Source: Ancylobacter tetraedralis
GTDB lineage: Bacteria; Pseudomonadota; Alphaproteobacteria; Rhizobiales; Xanthobacteraceae
DNA: 64,000 nucleotides
Reading direction: 5' to 3'
Assembly (NCBI RefSeq): GCF_014195655.1
Contig: NZ_JACICD010000002.1
Location: 372,001 to 436,000, forward strand
Below are positions 8,219 through 16,513 of the stretch, piece after piece (within the stretch, counting starts at the first letter, position 1; each line of letters starts with the position of its first letter). The notes beneath the pieces were generated by a model that was given only the letters and a program-made list of their open reading frames with translations, did not search any database and had not been told where the DNA came from. The position numbers and the translations under genes are program-made.

Positions 8219-9580
8219 TCAGGGGCGGATCTGGCCGGTGCCCCGCACCCGGTATTTGAACGAGGTCAACTGCTCGGCGCCCACCGGCCCGCGCGCATGC
8301 ATGCGCCCGGTGGCGATGCCGATCTCGCCGCCGAAGCCGAATTCCCCGCCATCGGCGAACTGGGTCGAGGCATTGTGAACCACGATCGCGGAATCGACCT
8401 CGCGGAGGAAGGTTTCCGCCACCACGGCGTCTTCGGTCAGGATGGCGTCGGTGTGGTGCGAGCCGTAGGTCTCGATATGGTCGATCGCGGCATGGAGGCC
8501 GTCCACCAGCTTCACCGAGATGATGGCGTCGAGATATTCGGTGCGCCAGTCGCCTTCGCTGGCCGGCCGCACGCGCGGATCCACCGCCTGCGTCGCCGGA
8601 TCACCGCGCACCTCGCAGCCCTCGTCGAGCAGCATGGTCACGAGCGGGGCCAGCAGCGTGCCCGCGCCGGCGCTGTCGACCAGCAGAGTCTCGGCCGCCC
8701 CGCACACGCTGGTGCGGCGCAGCTTGGCGTTCCGCACCACGGCCAGCGCCTTGGCGGGGTCCGCCGCCTTGTCGACATAGATGTGCACCAGCCCCTCGAG
8801 ATGGGCGAAGACCGGCACGCGCGCCTCGCTCTGCACGCGGGCGACGAGGCTCTTGCCGCCGCGCGGCACGATGACGTCGATCGCGCCCGCGAGGCCCCCC
8901 AGCATTTCGCCCACCGCCGCGCGGTCGCGGGTCGGCACCAGCTGGATGGCGTCGGCCGGCAGTCCGGCGCTGGCAATGCCTTCGGCCATGGCGGCGTGGA
9001 TGGCCCGGCTCGAATGGAAACTGTCCGAGCCGCCACGCAGGATCACCGCGTTGCCGGCCTTGAGGCAGAGGCTGCCGGCATCCGCCGTCACATTCGGCCG
9101 GCTCTCATAGATGACGCCGACCACGCCGAGCGGGGTGCGCACGCGCTCCATCCTCAGCCCGTTGGGCCGCTCCCAGCTGTCGATCACCGTGCCGACCGGA
9201 TCGGGCAGGTCGGCGATCTCCTCGACGCCGCGCGCGGTCGCGTCCAGGCGGGCCGCGTTCAGGGTCAGCCGGTCGAGCATGGAGGCGCTCATGCCGGAAG
9301 CCTGCGCCGCCGCCACGTCCTGCGCATTGGCGACGAGAATGGCGGGGGCCTGGGCGCGGATGGCCTGGGCGGCGGCCTTCAGCCCGGCGCGCTTGGCCTC
9401 GGCCGGGGCGAGCGCCAGGGCGCGGGCGGCGGCCTGCGCGCGCCGTCCGATCTCCAGCATCAGCGCCGGCACGTCGTTCACCCGTTCCGGCTGCGGGACC
9501 GGCACGCCGAGACGGGTCTCGGGGGCGGAACCGGCACGCAGGGAGGCGGCGGACGAGGGGGCGGATGACGCGGCGGACAT
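8219..9580 (-). CDS. proA: Glutamate-5-semialdehyde dehydrogenase (gamma-glutamyl phosphate reductase)
   Basis: ProA reduces gamma-glutamyl phosphate with NADPH to glutamate-5-semialdehyde in proline synthesis. The 453-residue aldehyde-dehydrogenase-like protein has the family landmarks [29 protein letters not shown], the IDVIVPRGG block, and the catalytic Cys in RTSVCGAAE (near residue 290), ending with [17 protein letters not shown] 9580 is chosen over GTG 9589. A roughly 35-residue Ala/Ser-rich N-terminal extension precedes the usual start. proA normally sits between proB and nadD; here nadD lies 34 kb away and proB is not in the window. Confidence 0.96.
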   Translation of the reverse strand: MSAASSAPSSAASLRAGSAPETRLGVPVPQPERVNDVPALMLEIGRRAQAAARALALAPAEAKRAGLKAAAQAIRAQAPAILVANAQDVAAAQASGMSASMLDRLTLNAARLDATARGVEEIADLPDPVGTVIDSWERPNGLRMERVRTPLGVVGVIYESRPNVTADAGSLCLKAGNAVILRGGSDSFHSSRAIHAAMAEGIASAGLPADAIQLVPTRDRAAVGEMLGGLAGAIDVIVPRGGKSLVARVQSEARVPVFAHLEGLVHIYVDKAADPAKALAVVRNAKLRRTSVCGAAETLLVDSAGAGTLLAPLVTMLLDEGCEVRGDPATQAVDPRVRPASEGDWRTEYLDAIISVKLVDGLHAAIDHIETYGSHHTDAILTEDAVVAETFLREVDSAIVVHNASTQFADGGEFGFGGEIGIATGRMHARGPVGAEQLTSFKYRVRGTGQIRP

Positions 9581-9750
9581 GGCGTTCACTCGGGCTTTCC
9601 CCGCGCATCCTTCACGCGGGGGTCATGAAACGGGCGCCCTATCTACCACTAGTCGGCCGCCGGCGCACCAAAGCGAATGCGCGCGGTGCCGGGCTCCGGC
9701 CGAGGGGATCTGGTGGGCGCGCCCGGGGCCGCGTCTTCCCGCGGGGCCAT

Positions 9751-9781
9751 GAGGAATCGGGACGTCGAGGAATCGGGACGT
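9751..9781. repeat. Direct repeat upstream of yihY
   Basis: The 15-mer GAGGAATCGGGACGT occurs at 9751-9765 and again at 9767-9781, a 16-bp period, 31 bp before the YihY start. It could be a tandem protein-binding site or simply a small duplication. Confidence 0.8.
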
Positions 9782-9811
9782 TACGTCTTGCCATTTCCCG
9801 CGTGACGTCCG

Positions 9812-10690
9812 ATGTCAGGTCACACCTTTAACGTCGAACAGGGGAGACCGGGCGACGTGTTGCGTGCTTTCGACATCGCCTGGGATGCCTTCTGGCGCTT
9901 CGTCGAAGATGACGGATGGGCGATTTCCAGCCATATCGCCCTGTCTGCGCTGATGTCGCTGTTCCCCTTCCTCATCTTCGTCACCGCACTGGCGGCGTTC
10001 TTCGATTTCAAGAACCTCGCCGACGAGACGGTGCAGCTGATTCTGGAGGCGTGGCCCAGCCAGGTCGCCGCGCCGATCGGCCGGGAAATCCGCAATGTGC
10101 TGACGCAGGTGCGCACCGATGTGCTGACCGTCGGCGTGGTGCTGGCGATTTACTTCTCCTCCAACGGCATCGAGAGCCTGCGCATCGGCCTCAACCGCGC
10201 CTATGGCGTGCGCGAGAAGCGGTCCTGGTACTGGCTGCGCCTCGAATCCATCGGCTATGTCGTGGTCGGGGCGGCGGGGCTGCTGGCGCTGTCCTTCCTG
10301 GTGGTGCTCGGGCCGGTGCTGTGGCTCACAGCCATACACTGGGTGCCCGCGCTCACGCCCTTCGGCTGGATGATCACCTTCCTGCGCTATGCCGCGACCT
10401 CGGCCATCCTCATCGTCGCGCTGGTGGTCGCGCATATGTGGCTGCCGGCGGGGCGGCGCACGCTGACCGAGGTCGCGCCGGGCATTCTGGTCACGCTGGC
10501 GCTGTGGCTGGCAGCCGGCGCCGCGTTCGGCCGCTATCTCGCCGAGTTCGCGAGTAACTACGTCACCACCTATGCCGGCCTCGCCTCGGTGATGATCGCT
10601 CTCATCTTCCTCTACACGACGGCCTCGATCTTCGTGTATGGCGGCGAACTCAACGCCGCCATCCGCCGTGCCCGCTCCGACGCCTTCTGA
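9812..10690 (+). CDS. YihY/BrkB family inner-membrane protein
   Basis: A 292-residue protein with six hydrophobic segments. It shows the family pattern: an N-terminal WRFVEDDGWAISSHIALSALMSLFPFLIF block, a central YFSSNGIESLRIGLNRAYGV motif (about 110-130; core SSNGIESLR), and a C-terminal SVMIALIFLYTTASIFVYGGELNA motif (core LYTTASIFVYGGELNA). Despite an old label of ribonuclease BN, members have no proven nuclease activity and are regarded as envelope proteins of unknown function. ATG 9812 is the only good start. A directly repeated 15-mer lies just upstream. Confidence 0.9.
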   Translation: MSGHTFNVEQGRPGDVLRAFDIAWDAFWRFVEDDGWAISSHIALSALMSLFPFLIFVTALAAFFDFKNLADETVQLILEAWPSQVAAPIGREIRNVLTQVRTDVLTVGVVLAIYFSSNGIESLRIGLNRAYGVREKRSWYWLRLESIGYVVVGAAGLLALSFLVVLGPVLWLTAIHWVPALTPFGWMITFLRYAATSAILIVALVVAHMWLPAGRRTLTEVAPGILVTLALWLAAGAAFGRYLAEFASNYVTTYAGLASVMIALIFLYTTASIFVYGGELNAAIRRARSDAF

Positions 10691-10708
10691 GCCGCGCGCC
10701 CGCGCTTG

Positions 10709-10722
10709 TTGACCCGCGTCAA
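10709..10722. promoter_or_regulatory. Candidate FNR/FixK-type binding site
   Basis: TTGACCCGCGTCAA fits the TTGA-N6-TCAA consensus of FNR/FixK/Anr regulators with five-base symmetric half-sites. A CTATGA element at 10747-10752 would put the transcription start near 10759, so the box centre would be about 43 bp upstream of it, close to the class II position. Eight fixed bases can occur by chance about once per 64 kb, so the case rests on position. Confidence 0.5.
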
Positions 10723-10835
10723 GGCAGCTTGCCGGCCGCCATGCCCCTATGAGAACGCGCTCCCGCGCGGAGCATCCTCCGGGATGGCCGGTCGGGTCAG
10801 GGCCGCGCCGCGCCAGCGCGCGGGAGGAGGCGTGA

Positions 10836-11291
10836 ATGAGCCGCACGGACACGATCAAGATCAAGGCCGGCGCGTGGGTCGTCGTGTGCGATGGCCAGAA
10901 GGCGCTCATCCTCGTCAATGAGGGCGGCGCGACCTTTCCCAAGCTGCGCACGCACGAGGTGCACGCGCAGGACAACCTGCCCAGCCGCGCGCAGGGCACC
11001 GATGCGCCAGGCCGGGTGCACCAGTCGTCCGGTTCGGCCCGCTCGTCGGTGGAGGCGACCGACTGGCACGAAGAGGCCGAGCGCGCCTTTTTGCGCAGGA
11101 TCGCCGATCGACTGGAGGCGGCGGTTGTCGCCGGGGAGACGCGTTCGGTCGTGGTGGTGGCGCCCCCGCGCGCGCTCGGCGTGCTGCGCCCGCTTTATGG
11201 TCGCGCGCTGGCCGCAGCGGTGGAGGCGGAGATCGACCGCGATCTGGTGAAGCTGCTGCTCCACGCGATCGAGCAGCATCTCGCCGGCTGA
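10836..11291 (+). CDS. Host-attachment (AtsE-like, baeRF-type) protein
   Basis: A 151-residue soluble protein of the family named for an Agrobacterium protein required for attachment to host cells. Visible features are AGAWVVVCDGQKALILVNEG at about 11-30 (core WVVVCDGQKALI), a polar central linker (GRVHQSSGSARSSVEATDWH), and a C-terminal VVVAPPRALGVLRP strand followed by LYGRAL and LVKLLLHAIEQHL helices. From memory the family has been reclassified among bacterial relatives of archaeo-eukaryotic release factors, which would suggest a translation-related role; this is not proven. The start ATG is preceded by GGAGGCG. A possible FNR/FixK box lies 114 bp upstream. Confidence 0.85.
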   Translation: MSRTDTIKIKAGAWVVVCDGQKALILVNEGGATFPKLRTHEVHAQDNLPSRAQGTDAPGRVHQSSGSARSSVEATDWHEEAERAFLRRIADRLEAAVVAGETRSVVVVAPPRALGVLRPLYGRALAAAVEAEIDRDLVKLLLHAIEQHLAG

Positions 11292-11419
11292 CAGGCCGCG
11301 GGCGGACCCGCCCACTCGCATCGGTTCCCGTCTTGTCCGGCGGCGCGGTCTGGCTGACGGTTGTCGTTGGCGATATCCCGGTGGCCGTCGCTGGGGGCGG
11401 GTGAGGTGAGGGCGCGCGG

Positions 11420-12364
11420 ATGTGGGATTTCTCGATCGGAACCACGTTCGGGCTGGTGGCGCGTACCTGGCCCTTCGTGCTGCTGCGGCTCGCTGTCTAC
11501 GCCGCGTCGGTGCTGGCCATCATCGCCGGCACCGGTCTTGGGGCGGGTGTCGGCTGGAGCCTCGGCAGGCTGTTCGGCCACGACGAGAGCCTGTTCGGCG
11601 CGATGATCGGCGGCGTCGGCGGTCTCAGCCTGATGCTCGGCCTGCTCTGGTGGGTGCGCCAGTATGTCGTCTATCTCGTCAAGGCCGCCCATGTCGCGGC
11701 GATGGACGCGCTGCTGCGCGGCGCCGCGCTTCCCGACGGGCGATCGCAGATCCGTTTTGCCACCGCGATGGTCCGCGCCCGCTTTCTGGAGGTGAACGTG
11801 CTGTTCGGCTTGGATCTGCTGATCCGCGGCACGGTGCGCGCCTTTGTCGGCGTCCTGGACGTGCTGACCGTCTGGATACCCGGCGCGGGGGCGCTCAACC
11901 GGTTCGTCGCCGCCGTGCTGCGGGTGGCGCTCGGCCTGGTCGACGAGATCATCCTCGCCTACATCATCCGCCGCGATGGCGTGCCGCCCGGCGACGCGGC
12001 GCGTGACGGACTGGTGCTTTACGCGCAGAATGCCGGCCCGCTGGCGCGCAACGCGGTGTGGATCGCGCTGTTCGACTATACGCTGAGCCTTCTCATCTTC
12101 CTCCTGCTGCTCGGGCCGGCGGTGGGGCTGGCCTATTGGCTGCCGGGAGCGCTCGGCGGCCTGGGTGTGGTGGTCGCCCTTGCCAGCGCCTGGGCGCTGC
12201 GGGCGGCGCTGATCGAGCCGCTGTCGATCGCGGCGCTGTTGCAGGCCTATGACATCGCGACGCGCGGGCAGGCGCCGAACCCGGCCTGGACCGCGCGGCT
12301 CGACGCGGCGTCCGCCGCCTTCCGCGATCTCGGTCATCGCCCGCCGGCGGCGCGCGGAGCATGA
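11420..12364 (+). CDS. Multi-spanning membrane protein of unknown function
   Basis: A 314-residue protein with about six to eight hydrophobic segments (about 15-50, 55-85, 125-150, 165-185, 210-265) and a short polar Ala/Arg/Pro-rich tail. I do not recognise a family and see no catalytic motif. Charged stretches between helices (RGAALPDGRSQIRFATAMVRARF; core PDGRSQIRF) suggest cytoplasmic loops. It sits 128 bp after the host-attachment gene and 117 bp before tspO on the same strand, so co-regulation is possible. The ATG at 11420 follows a GGTGAGG ribosome site. Confidence 0.75.
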   Translation: MWDFSIGTTFGLVARTWPFVLLRLAVYAASVLAIIAGTGLGAGVGWSLGRLFGHDESLFGAMIGGVGGLSLMLGLLWWVRQYVVYLVKAAHVAAMDALLRGAALPDGRSQIRFATAMVRARFLEVNVLFGLDLLIRGTVRAFVGVLDVLTVWIPGAGALNRFVAAVLRVALGLVDEIILAYIIRRDGVPPGDAARDGLVLYAQNAGPLARNAVWIALFDYTLSLLIFLLLLGPAVGLAYWLPGALGGLGVVVALASAWALRAALIEPLSIAALLQAYDIATRGQAPNPAWTARLDAASAAFRDLGHRPPAARGA

Positions 12365-12481
12365 GAGGTACGGAATGAGGGGGGAATTCGCACCGGAGGT
12401 GATCCGACCGGACGCCTCGGCCACTATAAGCAGTCGAATCAGCTGCCGCAGCCGCGGCCCTGATCGCGCAGGGAGGCACCG

Positions 12482-12958
12482 ATGAAGACCTTGTCCTTCT
12501 TCCGTCTCGTCGTCGCCGTCGGCGTGTGCCTGGCGGTCGGCGCGCTGGGCTCGCTCGCCACCACGCCGCAGATCCCGACCTGGTATGCGAGCCTTGCCAA
12601 GCCGTCCTTCACCCCGCCGGCCCCGGTCTTCCCCATCGTGTGGACCACGCTCTACGTGCTGATGGCGGTGGCGCTGTGGCGGCTGTGGCAGCTTCACGCC
12701 CCCTCGCCCGAACGGCGGACGGCGATCCTGTTGTGGATCGTCCAGCTTGCGCTCAATGCGGTGTGGTCGCCCGTTTTCTTCGGCATGGAGGCGATCGGGG
12801 CGGGGCTGGCCATTATCCTGGTTCTGTGGCTGGCCATTGCCGCCACGATCTGGGCGGCGGCGCGGATCGACCGTATCGCGGCCTGGCTGCTGGTGCCCTA
12901 TCTGGTCTGGGTGTCCTATGCGACCGTGTTGAATGCTGCCATTGTCGTGATGAACTGA
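12482..12958 (+). CDS. tspO: TspO/MBR family tryptophan-rich sensory protein
   Basis: A 158-residue five-helix membrane protein. Recognisable TspO features are the early TPQIPTWYASLAKPSFTPPAPVFPIVWTTLYVLM block (core WYASLAKPSFTPPAP), the WRLW motif, LNAVWSPVFFG in helix 3, and a final LVPYLVWVSYATVLN segment (helix 5). Bacterial TspO binds porphyrins and tunes pigment or stress gene expression in response to oxygen in Rhodobacter. It starts at ATG 12482 behind GGGAGGCACCG. It precedes the HIG1 gene by 36 bp and may lead the HIG1-adenosyltransferase-rhomboid group. Confidence 0.94.
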   Translation: MKTLSFFRLVVAVGVCLAVGALGSLATTPQIPTWYASLAKPSFTPPAPVFPIVWTTLYVLMAVALWRLWQLHAPSPERRTAILLWIVQLALNAVWSPVFFGMEAIGAGLAIILVLWLAIAATIWAAARIDRIAAWLLVPYLVWVSYATVLNAAIVVMN

Positions 12959-12994
12959 AGGCTGGCCTCGCGCCGCGCTCGCCGGAGATAAACG

Positions 12995-13198
12995 ATGGAT
13001 CTCGTCACCATCGCCAAATTCGTGGTCCTACCCATCGCGCTCGGCGCGGTCGCCGTCGTTCTGGTGTTGGGCCTCGCCAACATGGCGCGGGGCGGCTCGC
13101 CCCAGCGCTCGCAGAAGCTGATGCAGTGGCGCGTGCTGCTGCAGGCGGTGGCGCTCGGCTGTGTGCTCGTCACCATCTTCCTCATGAACCGGGGCTGA
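12995..13198 (+). CDS. HIG1-domain twin-transmembrane protein
   Basis: A 67-residue protein with two membrane helices (about 5-27 and 47-64) separated by a short positively charged loop. The second helix starts with QWRVLLQAVAL, matching the (I/V)-x3-R-x-R-x3-Q-like pattern of the hypoxia-induced HIG1 family. In mitochondria HIG1 proteins (Rcf1) act on cytochrome oxidase and respiratory supercomplexes; the bacterial role is not established. It lies 36 bp after tspO and 24 bp before the adenosyltransferase gene, in a gene order I remember as common in Rhizobiales. Confidence 0.85.
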   Translation: MDLVTIAKFVVLPIALGAVAVVLVLGLANMARGGSPQRSQKLMQWRVLLQAVALGCVLVTIFLMNRG

Positions 13199-13222
13199 GG
13201 CCGCAGGGGACGCGCATCCGCC

Positions 13223-13810
13223 ATGGTGGTGCTCAACCGCATCTATACCCGCACCGGCGACGACGGCACGACCGCGCTCGGCACCGGCGAGCGCCGCGTC
13301 AAGCACGACCTGCGGATTGCCGCCTATGGTACGGTGGACGAGACCAATGCCGCCATCGGCGTCGTACGCCTCCATACCGGCGGACTGGCCGATATCGATG
13401 GCGTGCTCGCGCGGGTGCAGAACGACCTGTTCGACCTCGGCGCCGACCTCGCCACCCCCGATGACGGCGTCGATCGCGGCTATGAGCCGCTGCGCATCGT
13501 CGCCGGCCAGGTCGACCGGCTGGAGCGCGACATCGACACGCTCAACAAGCCCTTGAAGCCGCTGCGCTCCTTCGTGTTGCCGGCCGGCACCCCGGCGGCG
13601 GCGCATCTGCACGTGGCGCGCACCGTGTGCCGGCGCGCGGAGCGGCTGGTGGTCGAGCTGTCGCAGGCGCCCGGCGAGATCGTCTCGGAGGCGGCGGTCC
13701 GTTACCTCAACCGGCTGTCCGACCTGCTCTTCGTCATGAGCCGCCTCGCCAATGCCCGTGAGGGCGGCGGCGACGTTCTGTGGGTGCCGGCGGCCGGGCG
13801 CGAGGGGTAG
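13223..13810 (+). CDS. PduO-type ATP:cob(I)alamin adenosyltransferase
   Basis: A 195-residue protein that transfers the adenosyl group of ATP to cob(I)alamin, giving coenzyme B12. It has the N-terminal ATP site [13 protein letters not shown] (7-19), the [13 protein letters not shown] helix, and the C-terminal [14 protein letters not shown] and [14 protein letters not shown] motifs found in the PduO/MMAB trimeric enzymes. The protein starts at ATG 13223. In the electron-transfer-flavoprotein neighbourhood it would plausibly supply cofactor to methylmalonyl-CoA mutase or similar enzymes of acyl-CoA metabolism; those genes are not in this window. Confidence 0.94.
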   Translation: MVVLNRIYTRTGDDGTTALGTGERRVKHDLRIAAYGTVDETNAAIGVVRLHTGGLADIDGVLARVQNDLFDLGADLATPDDGVDRGYEPLRIVAGQVDRLERDIDTLNKPLKPLRSFVLPAGTPAAAHLHVARTVCRRAERLVVELSQAPGEIVSEAAVRYLNRLSDLLFVMSRLANAREGGGDVLWVPAAGREG

Positions 13811-13819
13811 GGGCGCGCC

Positions 13820-14539
13820 ATGCTGCTGCCCATCAATGACGACAATCCGCTCGAAGGCATCACCCACGCCTATGTCACCTGGGCGCTGATCGCCGCCAAT
13901 GTGATCATCTTCGTCCTGGTCCAGCATGGCTACCGGGCGGAGATCGACATCGCCTCGGCCTTCGGCTTCGGCGCCATCCCGGCCGTCGTCACCCATGCCG
14001 CGGTGCTGCCGGCCGAATATGCGCGCCTGCCGGCCGAGCTGACCCTCGTCACCTACATGTTCCTGCACGGTAGCTGGATGCACCTGGCCGGCAACATGGC
14101 CTTCCTCTGGGTGTTCGGCGACAATGTCGAGGATGCGCTCGGCCATGCCCGGTTCCTCGCCTTCTATCTGATCTGCGGCGTGATCGGCGGGCTCGCCTAT
14201 GCCTATGCGGTGCCGGATTCGGCGGCGCCGCTGGTGGGGGCTTCGGCGGGCATATCCGGGCTGGTCGGCGCCTATCTGATGCTGCATCCCAATGTGCGCA
14301 TCTGGGTGCTGGTGTTCCTGCGCGTGCCGCTGCGCATTCCCGCGATCTGGCCGCTCGGCGCGTGGATCGCCTTCCAGCTCTGGAGCGTCATCCGCTCGGG
14401 CGATCAGGATACCGCCTGGTGGGCGCATATTGGCGGGCTTCTCGCGGGGGCGGTGCTCATCGTCGTCATGCGGCGCAAGGGCGTGCCGCTTTGGGTGCTG
14501 ACGCGCGACGGCACCCCGGAGCAACACCCGCCGATCTGA
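13820..14539 (+). CDS. Rhomboid family intramembrane serine protease
   Basis: A 239-residue six-helix protein. Catalytic features are all present: HLAGN with oxyanion residues His88 and Asn92, the nucleophile Ser142 in GASAG (140-144), and His203 in WWAHIGG. It cleaves transmembrane substrates within the membrane; the target is unknown. The start lies 9 bp after the adenosyltransferase stop, so both are on one transcript. A separate candidate promoter follows before etfB, which suggests two transcription units. Confidence 0.94.
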   Translation: MLLPINDDNPLEGITHAYVTWALIAANVIIFVLVQHGYRAEIDIASAFGFGAIPAVVTHAAVLPAEYARLPAELTLVTYMFLHGSWMHLAGNMAFLWVFGDNVEDALGHARFLAFYLICGVIGGLAYAYAVPDSAAPLVGASAGISGLVGAYLMLHPNVRIWVLVFLRVPLRIPAIWPLGAWIAFQLWSVIRSGDQDTAWWAHIGGLLAGAVLIVVMRRKGVPLWVLTRDGTPEQHPPI

Positions 14540-14562
14540 TGGCGCCGGCGCGTTTCCCCACG

Positions 14563-14591
14563 TTGACACGCCCTTGGGCGATCCATAGTTT
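14563..14591 (+). promoter_or_regulatory. Candidate promoter for etfBA-hbd
   Basis: A perfect TTGACA (14563-14568) and TAGTTT (14586-14591) are separated by exactly 17 bp in the 232-bp gap before etfB. The leader would be about 170 nt. Confidence 0.6.
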
Positions 14592-14740
14592 CGCCCCGCT
14601 TTCCGCAGGCCGATGCCGGGCCGTGTCGTCCGTGCGGGGCGCTGAACCGTGGCGCCCGATCCGGGCGCCACGTGCAGTCCCCGCCGGTGCCCTCCGGCCC
14701 GATCGCATCGCCTTCCTCGACTTGCTGCTGTCGCGACGGC

Positions 14741-14757
14741 CCCGACATTCTGTCGGG
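14741..14757 (+). promoter_or_regulatory. Hairpin immediately before the etfB ribosome site
   Basis: A perfect seven-base stem (CCCGACA/TGTCGGG) with a three-base loop ends 15 bp before the etfB ATG, abutting the GGGAGA ribosome-binding site. It could shield or expose the site, or stabilise the 5' end. Confidence 0.5.
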
Positions 14758-14771
14758 CGGGAGATGTGGTG

Positions 14772-15521
14772 ATGAAGATCCTTGTGCCCGTGAAGCGGGT
14801 GGTCGACTACAACGTCAAGATCCGCGTCAAGCCGGATGGCTCAGGCGTCGAGCTTGCCAACGTCAAGATGTCGATGAACCCGTTCGACGAGATCGCCATC
14901 GAGGAGGCGCTGCGGCTCAAGGAAGCCGGCAAGGCCACCGAGGTGATCGCCGTCTCCATCGGCCCGGTCAAGACCGACGAGACCATCCGCACCGCGCTCG
15001 CCATGGGTGCCGATCGCGGCATCTGGGTGAAGACGGACGAGGCCGGCATCGAGCCGCTCACCGTCGCCAAGATCCTGCGCAAGATCGTCGAGGCGGAAGG
15101 CCCCGGCCTCGTCATCCTCGGCAAGCAGGCGATCGACGACGACGCCAACCAGACCGGGCAGATGCTCTCCGCCCTGCTCGGCTGGCCGCAGGCGACCTTC
15201 GCTTCCAAGGTGGTGGTCGGCGAGGGCAAGATCGACGTGACGCGCGAGATCGATGGCGGCCTGCAGACGCTGGAGCTGGCGCTGCCGGCGGTGCTGACCA
15301 CCGACCTGCGCCTCAACGAGCCGCGCTATGCCAGCCTGCCCAACATCATGAAGGCGAAGAAGAAGCCGATCGAGGAGAAGAGCGCGGCCGATCTCGGCAT
15401 CGACCTCAGCCCCCGCCTCGAGGTGCTCTCCACGCTGGAGCCCGCCGGCCGCACCGCCGGCAAGAAGGTGGGCTCCGTGGCGGAGCTGGTTGGCGATCTC
15501 AAGCAGGCGGGAGTGATCTGA
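14772..15521 (+). CDS. etfB: Electron transfer flavoprotein beta subunit
   Basis: A 249-residue ETF beta subunit beginning [19 protein letters not shown] at ATG 14772 behind GGGAGA. It has the signature [22 protein letters not shown] split around [10 protein letters not shown] (about 35-45), the GADRGIW motif, and the AMP-contacting segment [16 protein letters not shown]. With EtfA it carries electrons from acyl-CoA and other flavin dehydrogenases to ETF:quinone oxidoreductase at the membrane. Its stop is 2 bp before the etfA start, so translation is probably coupled. Confidence 0.97.
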   Translation: MKILVPVKRVVDYNVKIRVKPDGSGVELANVKMSMNPFDEIAIEEALRLKEAGKATEVIAVSIGPVKTDETIRTALAMGADRGIWVKTDEAGIEPLTVAKILRKIVEAEGPGLVILGKQAIDDDANQTGQMLSALLGWPQATFASKVVVGEGKIDVTREIDGGLQTLELALPAVLTTDLRLNEPRYASLPNIMKAKKKPIEEKSAADLGIDLSPRLEVLSTLEPAGRTAGKKVGSVAELVGDLKQAGVI

Positions 15522-15523
15522 CC

Positions 15524-16468
15524 ATGGCGACGCTGCTTTTTGCCGAACATGACGACGCGAGCCTGAACCCGGTCACCGCCCGCGCGCTGACCGCGGCGCT
15601 CGCGCTGGGCGCGCCGGTGCATGTGCTCGTGGTGGGCGAGAATGCCCGCCCCGCCGCCGAGGCCGCTGCGAAGCTCGAGGGCGTGGCCGAGGTGCTGCTG
15701 GCCGATGCGCCGGTCTATGCGCACCGCCTCGCCGAGCCGGTCGCGAGCCTGGGTGTCGCGCTCGCGGCCCAGTATGACGCGCTGGTCGCGCCCTCCACCG
15801 CCGTGTGGAAGAGCGTGCTGCCGCGCATCGCCGCACTGATCGACGTGATGCAGGTGTCCGATGCCGTCGCCGTCATCGCGCCCGACATTTTCGAGCGGCC
15901 GATCTATGCCGGCAACGCCATCCAGCGCGTGCGCGTGCGCGACGCGAAGAAGGTAGTGACCATCCGCACCGCCGCCTTCGCCGCGACGGGTGAGGGCGGA
16001 TCGGCGCCGATCCGCGCGATCACGCCGGCGGACGCTCCGGCCGGCACGCTGTTCGTCGGCGAGCAGATCGCCGCGAGCGAGCGTCCGGACCTGACCGCGG
16101 CGCGCATCATCGTTTCGGGCGGGCGGGCCGTCGGCTCGGCGGAGAATTTCGCCAAGGTCATCGAGCCGCTGGCCGATGCGCTGGGCGCGGCGGTCGGCGC
16201 CTCGCGTGCGGCGGTGGATGCCGGCTACGCGCCGAATGACTGGCAGGTCGGCCAGACCGGCAAGGTGGTGGCGCCCGATCTCTATGTCGCGGTGGGCATT
16301 TCCGGCGCCATCCAGCATCTGGCCGGCATGAAGGATTCCAAGGTCATCGTCGCCATCAACAAGGACGAGGACGCGCCGATCTTCTCGGTGGCCGATTTCG
16401 GCCTGGTCGGCGATCTGTTCCAGCTGGTGCCGGAACTGACGGCGGAAATTGCTAAGGCGAAAGCCTGA
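15524..16468 (+). CDS. etfA: Electron transfer flavoprotein alpha subunit
   Basis: A 314-residue ETF alpha subunit starting at ATG 15524. The FAD-binding C-terminal half is evident: [16 protein letters not shown] (about 197-212), [23 protein letters not shown] with key parts [10 protein letters not shown] and [20 protein letters not shown], and [12 protein letters not shown]. It holds the redox-active FAD of the heterodimer. Followed 45 bp later by the 3-hydroxybutyryl-CoA dehydrogenase gene in the same operon. Confidence 0.97.
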   Translation: MATLLFAEHDDASLNPVTARALTAALALGAPVHVLVVGENARPAAEAAAKLEGVAEVLLADAPVYAHRLAEPVASLGVALAAQYDALVAPSTAVWKSVLPRIAALIDVMQVSDAVAVIAPDIFERPIYAGNAIQRVRVRDAKKVVTIRTAAFAATGEGGSAPIRAITPADAPAGTLFVGEQIAASERPDLTAARIIVSGGRAVGSAENFAKVIEPLADALGAAVGASRAAVDAGYAPNDWQVGQTGKVVAPDLYVAVGISGAIQHLAGMKDSKVIVAINKDEDAPIFSVADFGLVGDLFQLVPELTAEIAKAKA

Positions 16469-16513
16469 GAGCCTTTATACTGAGCAGCGAGCCGTCAGCA
16501 GGGGCAGGACAAC

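Noticed and set aside
8256-8269. A second TTGA-N6-TCAA match
   Set aside because: It lies inside the proA coding sequence, in codons for the conserved LTSFKYR end of the protein, about 190 bp from fdxA. One chance match of this kind is expected in a window of this size.
16469-16513. Possible separate promoter between etfA and the hydroxyacyl-CoA dehydrogenase gene
   Set aside because: Only 45 bp with no hexamer pair; the gene is more simply the third member of the etfBA operon.
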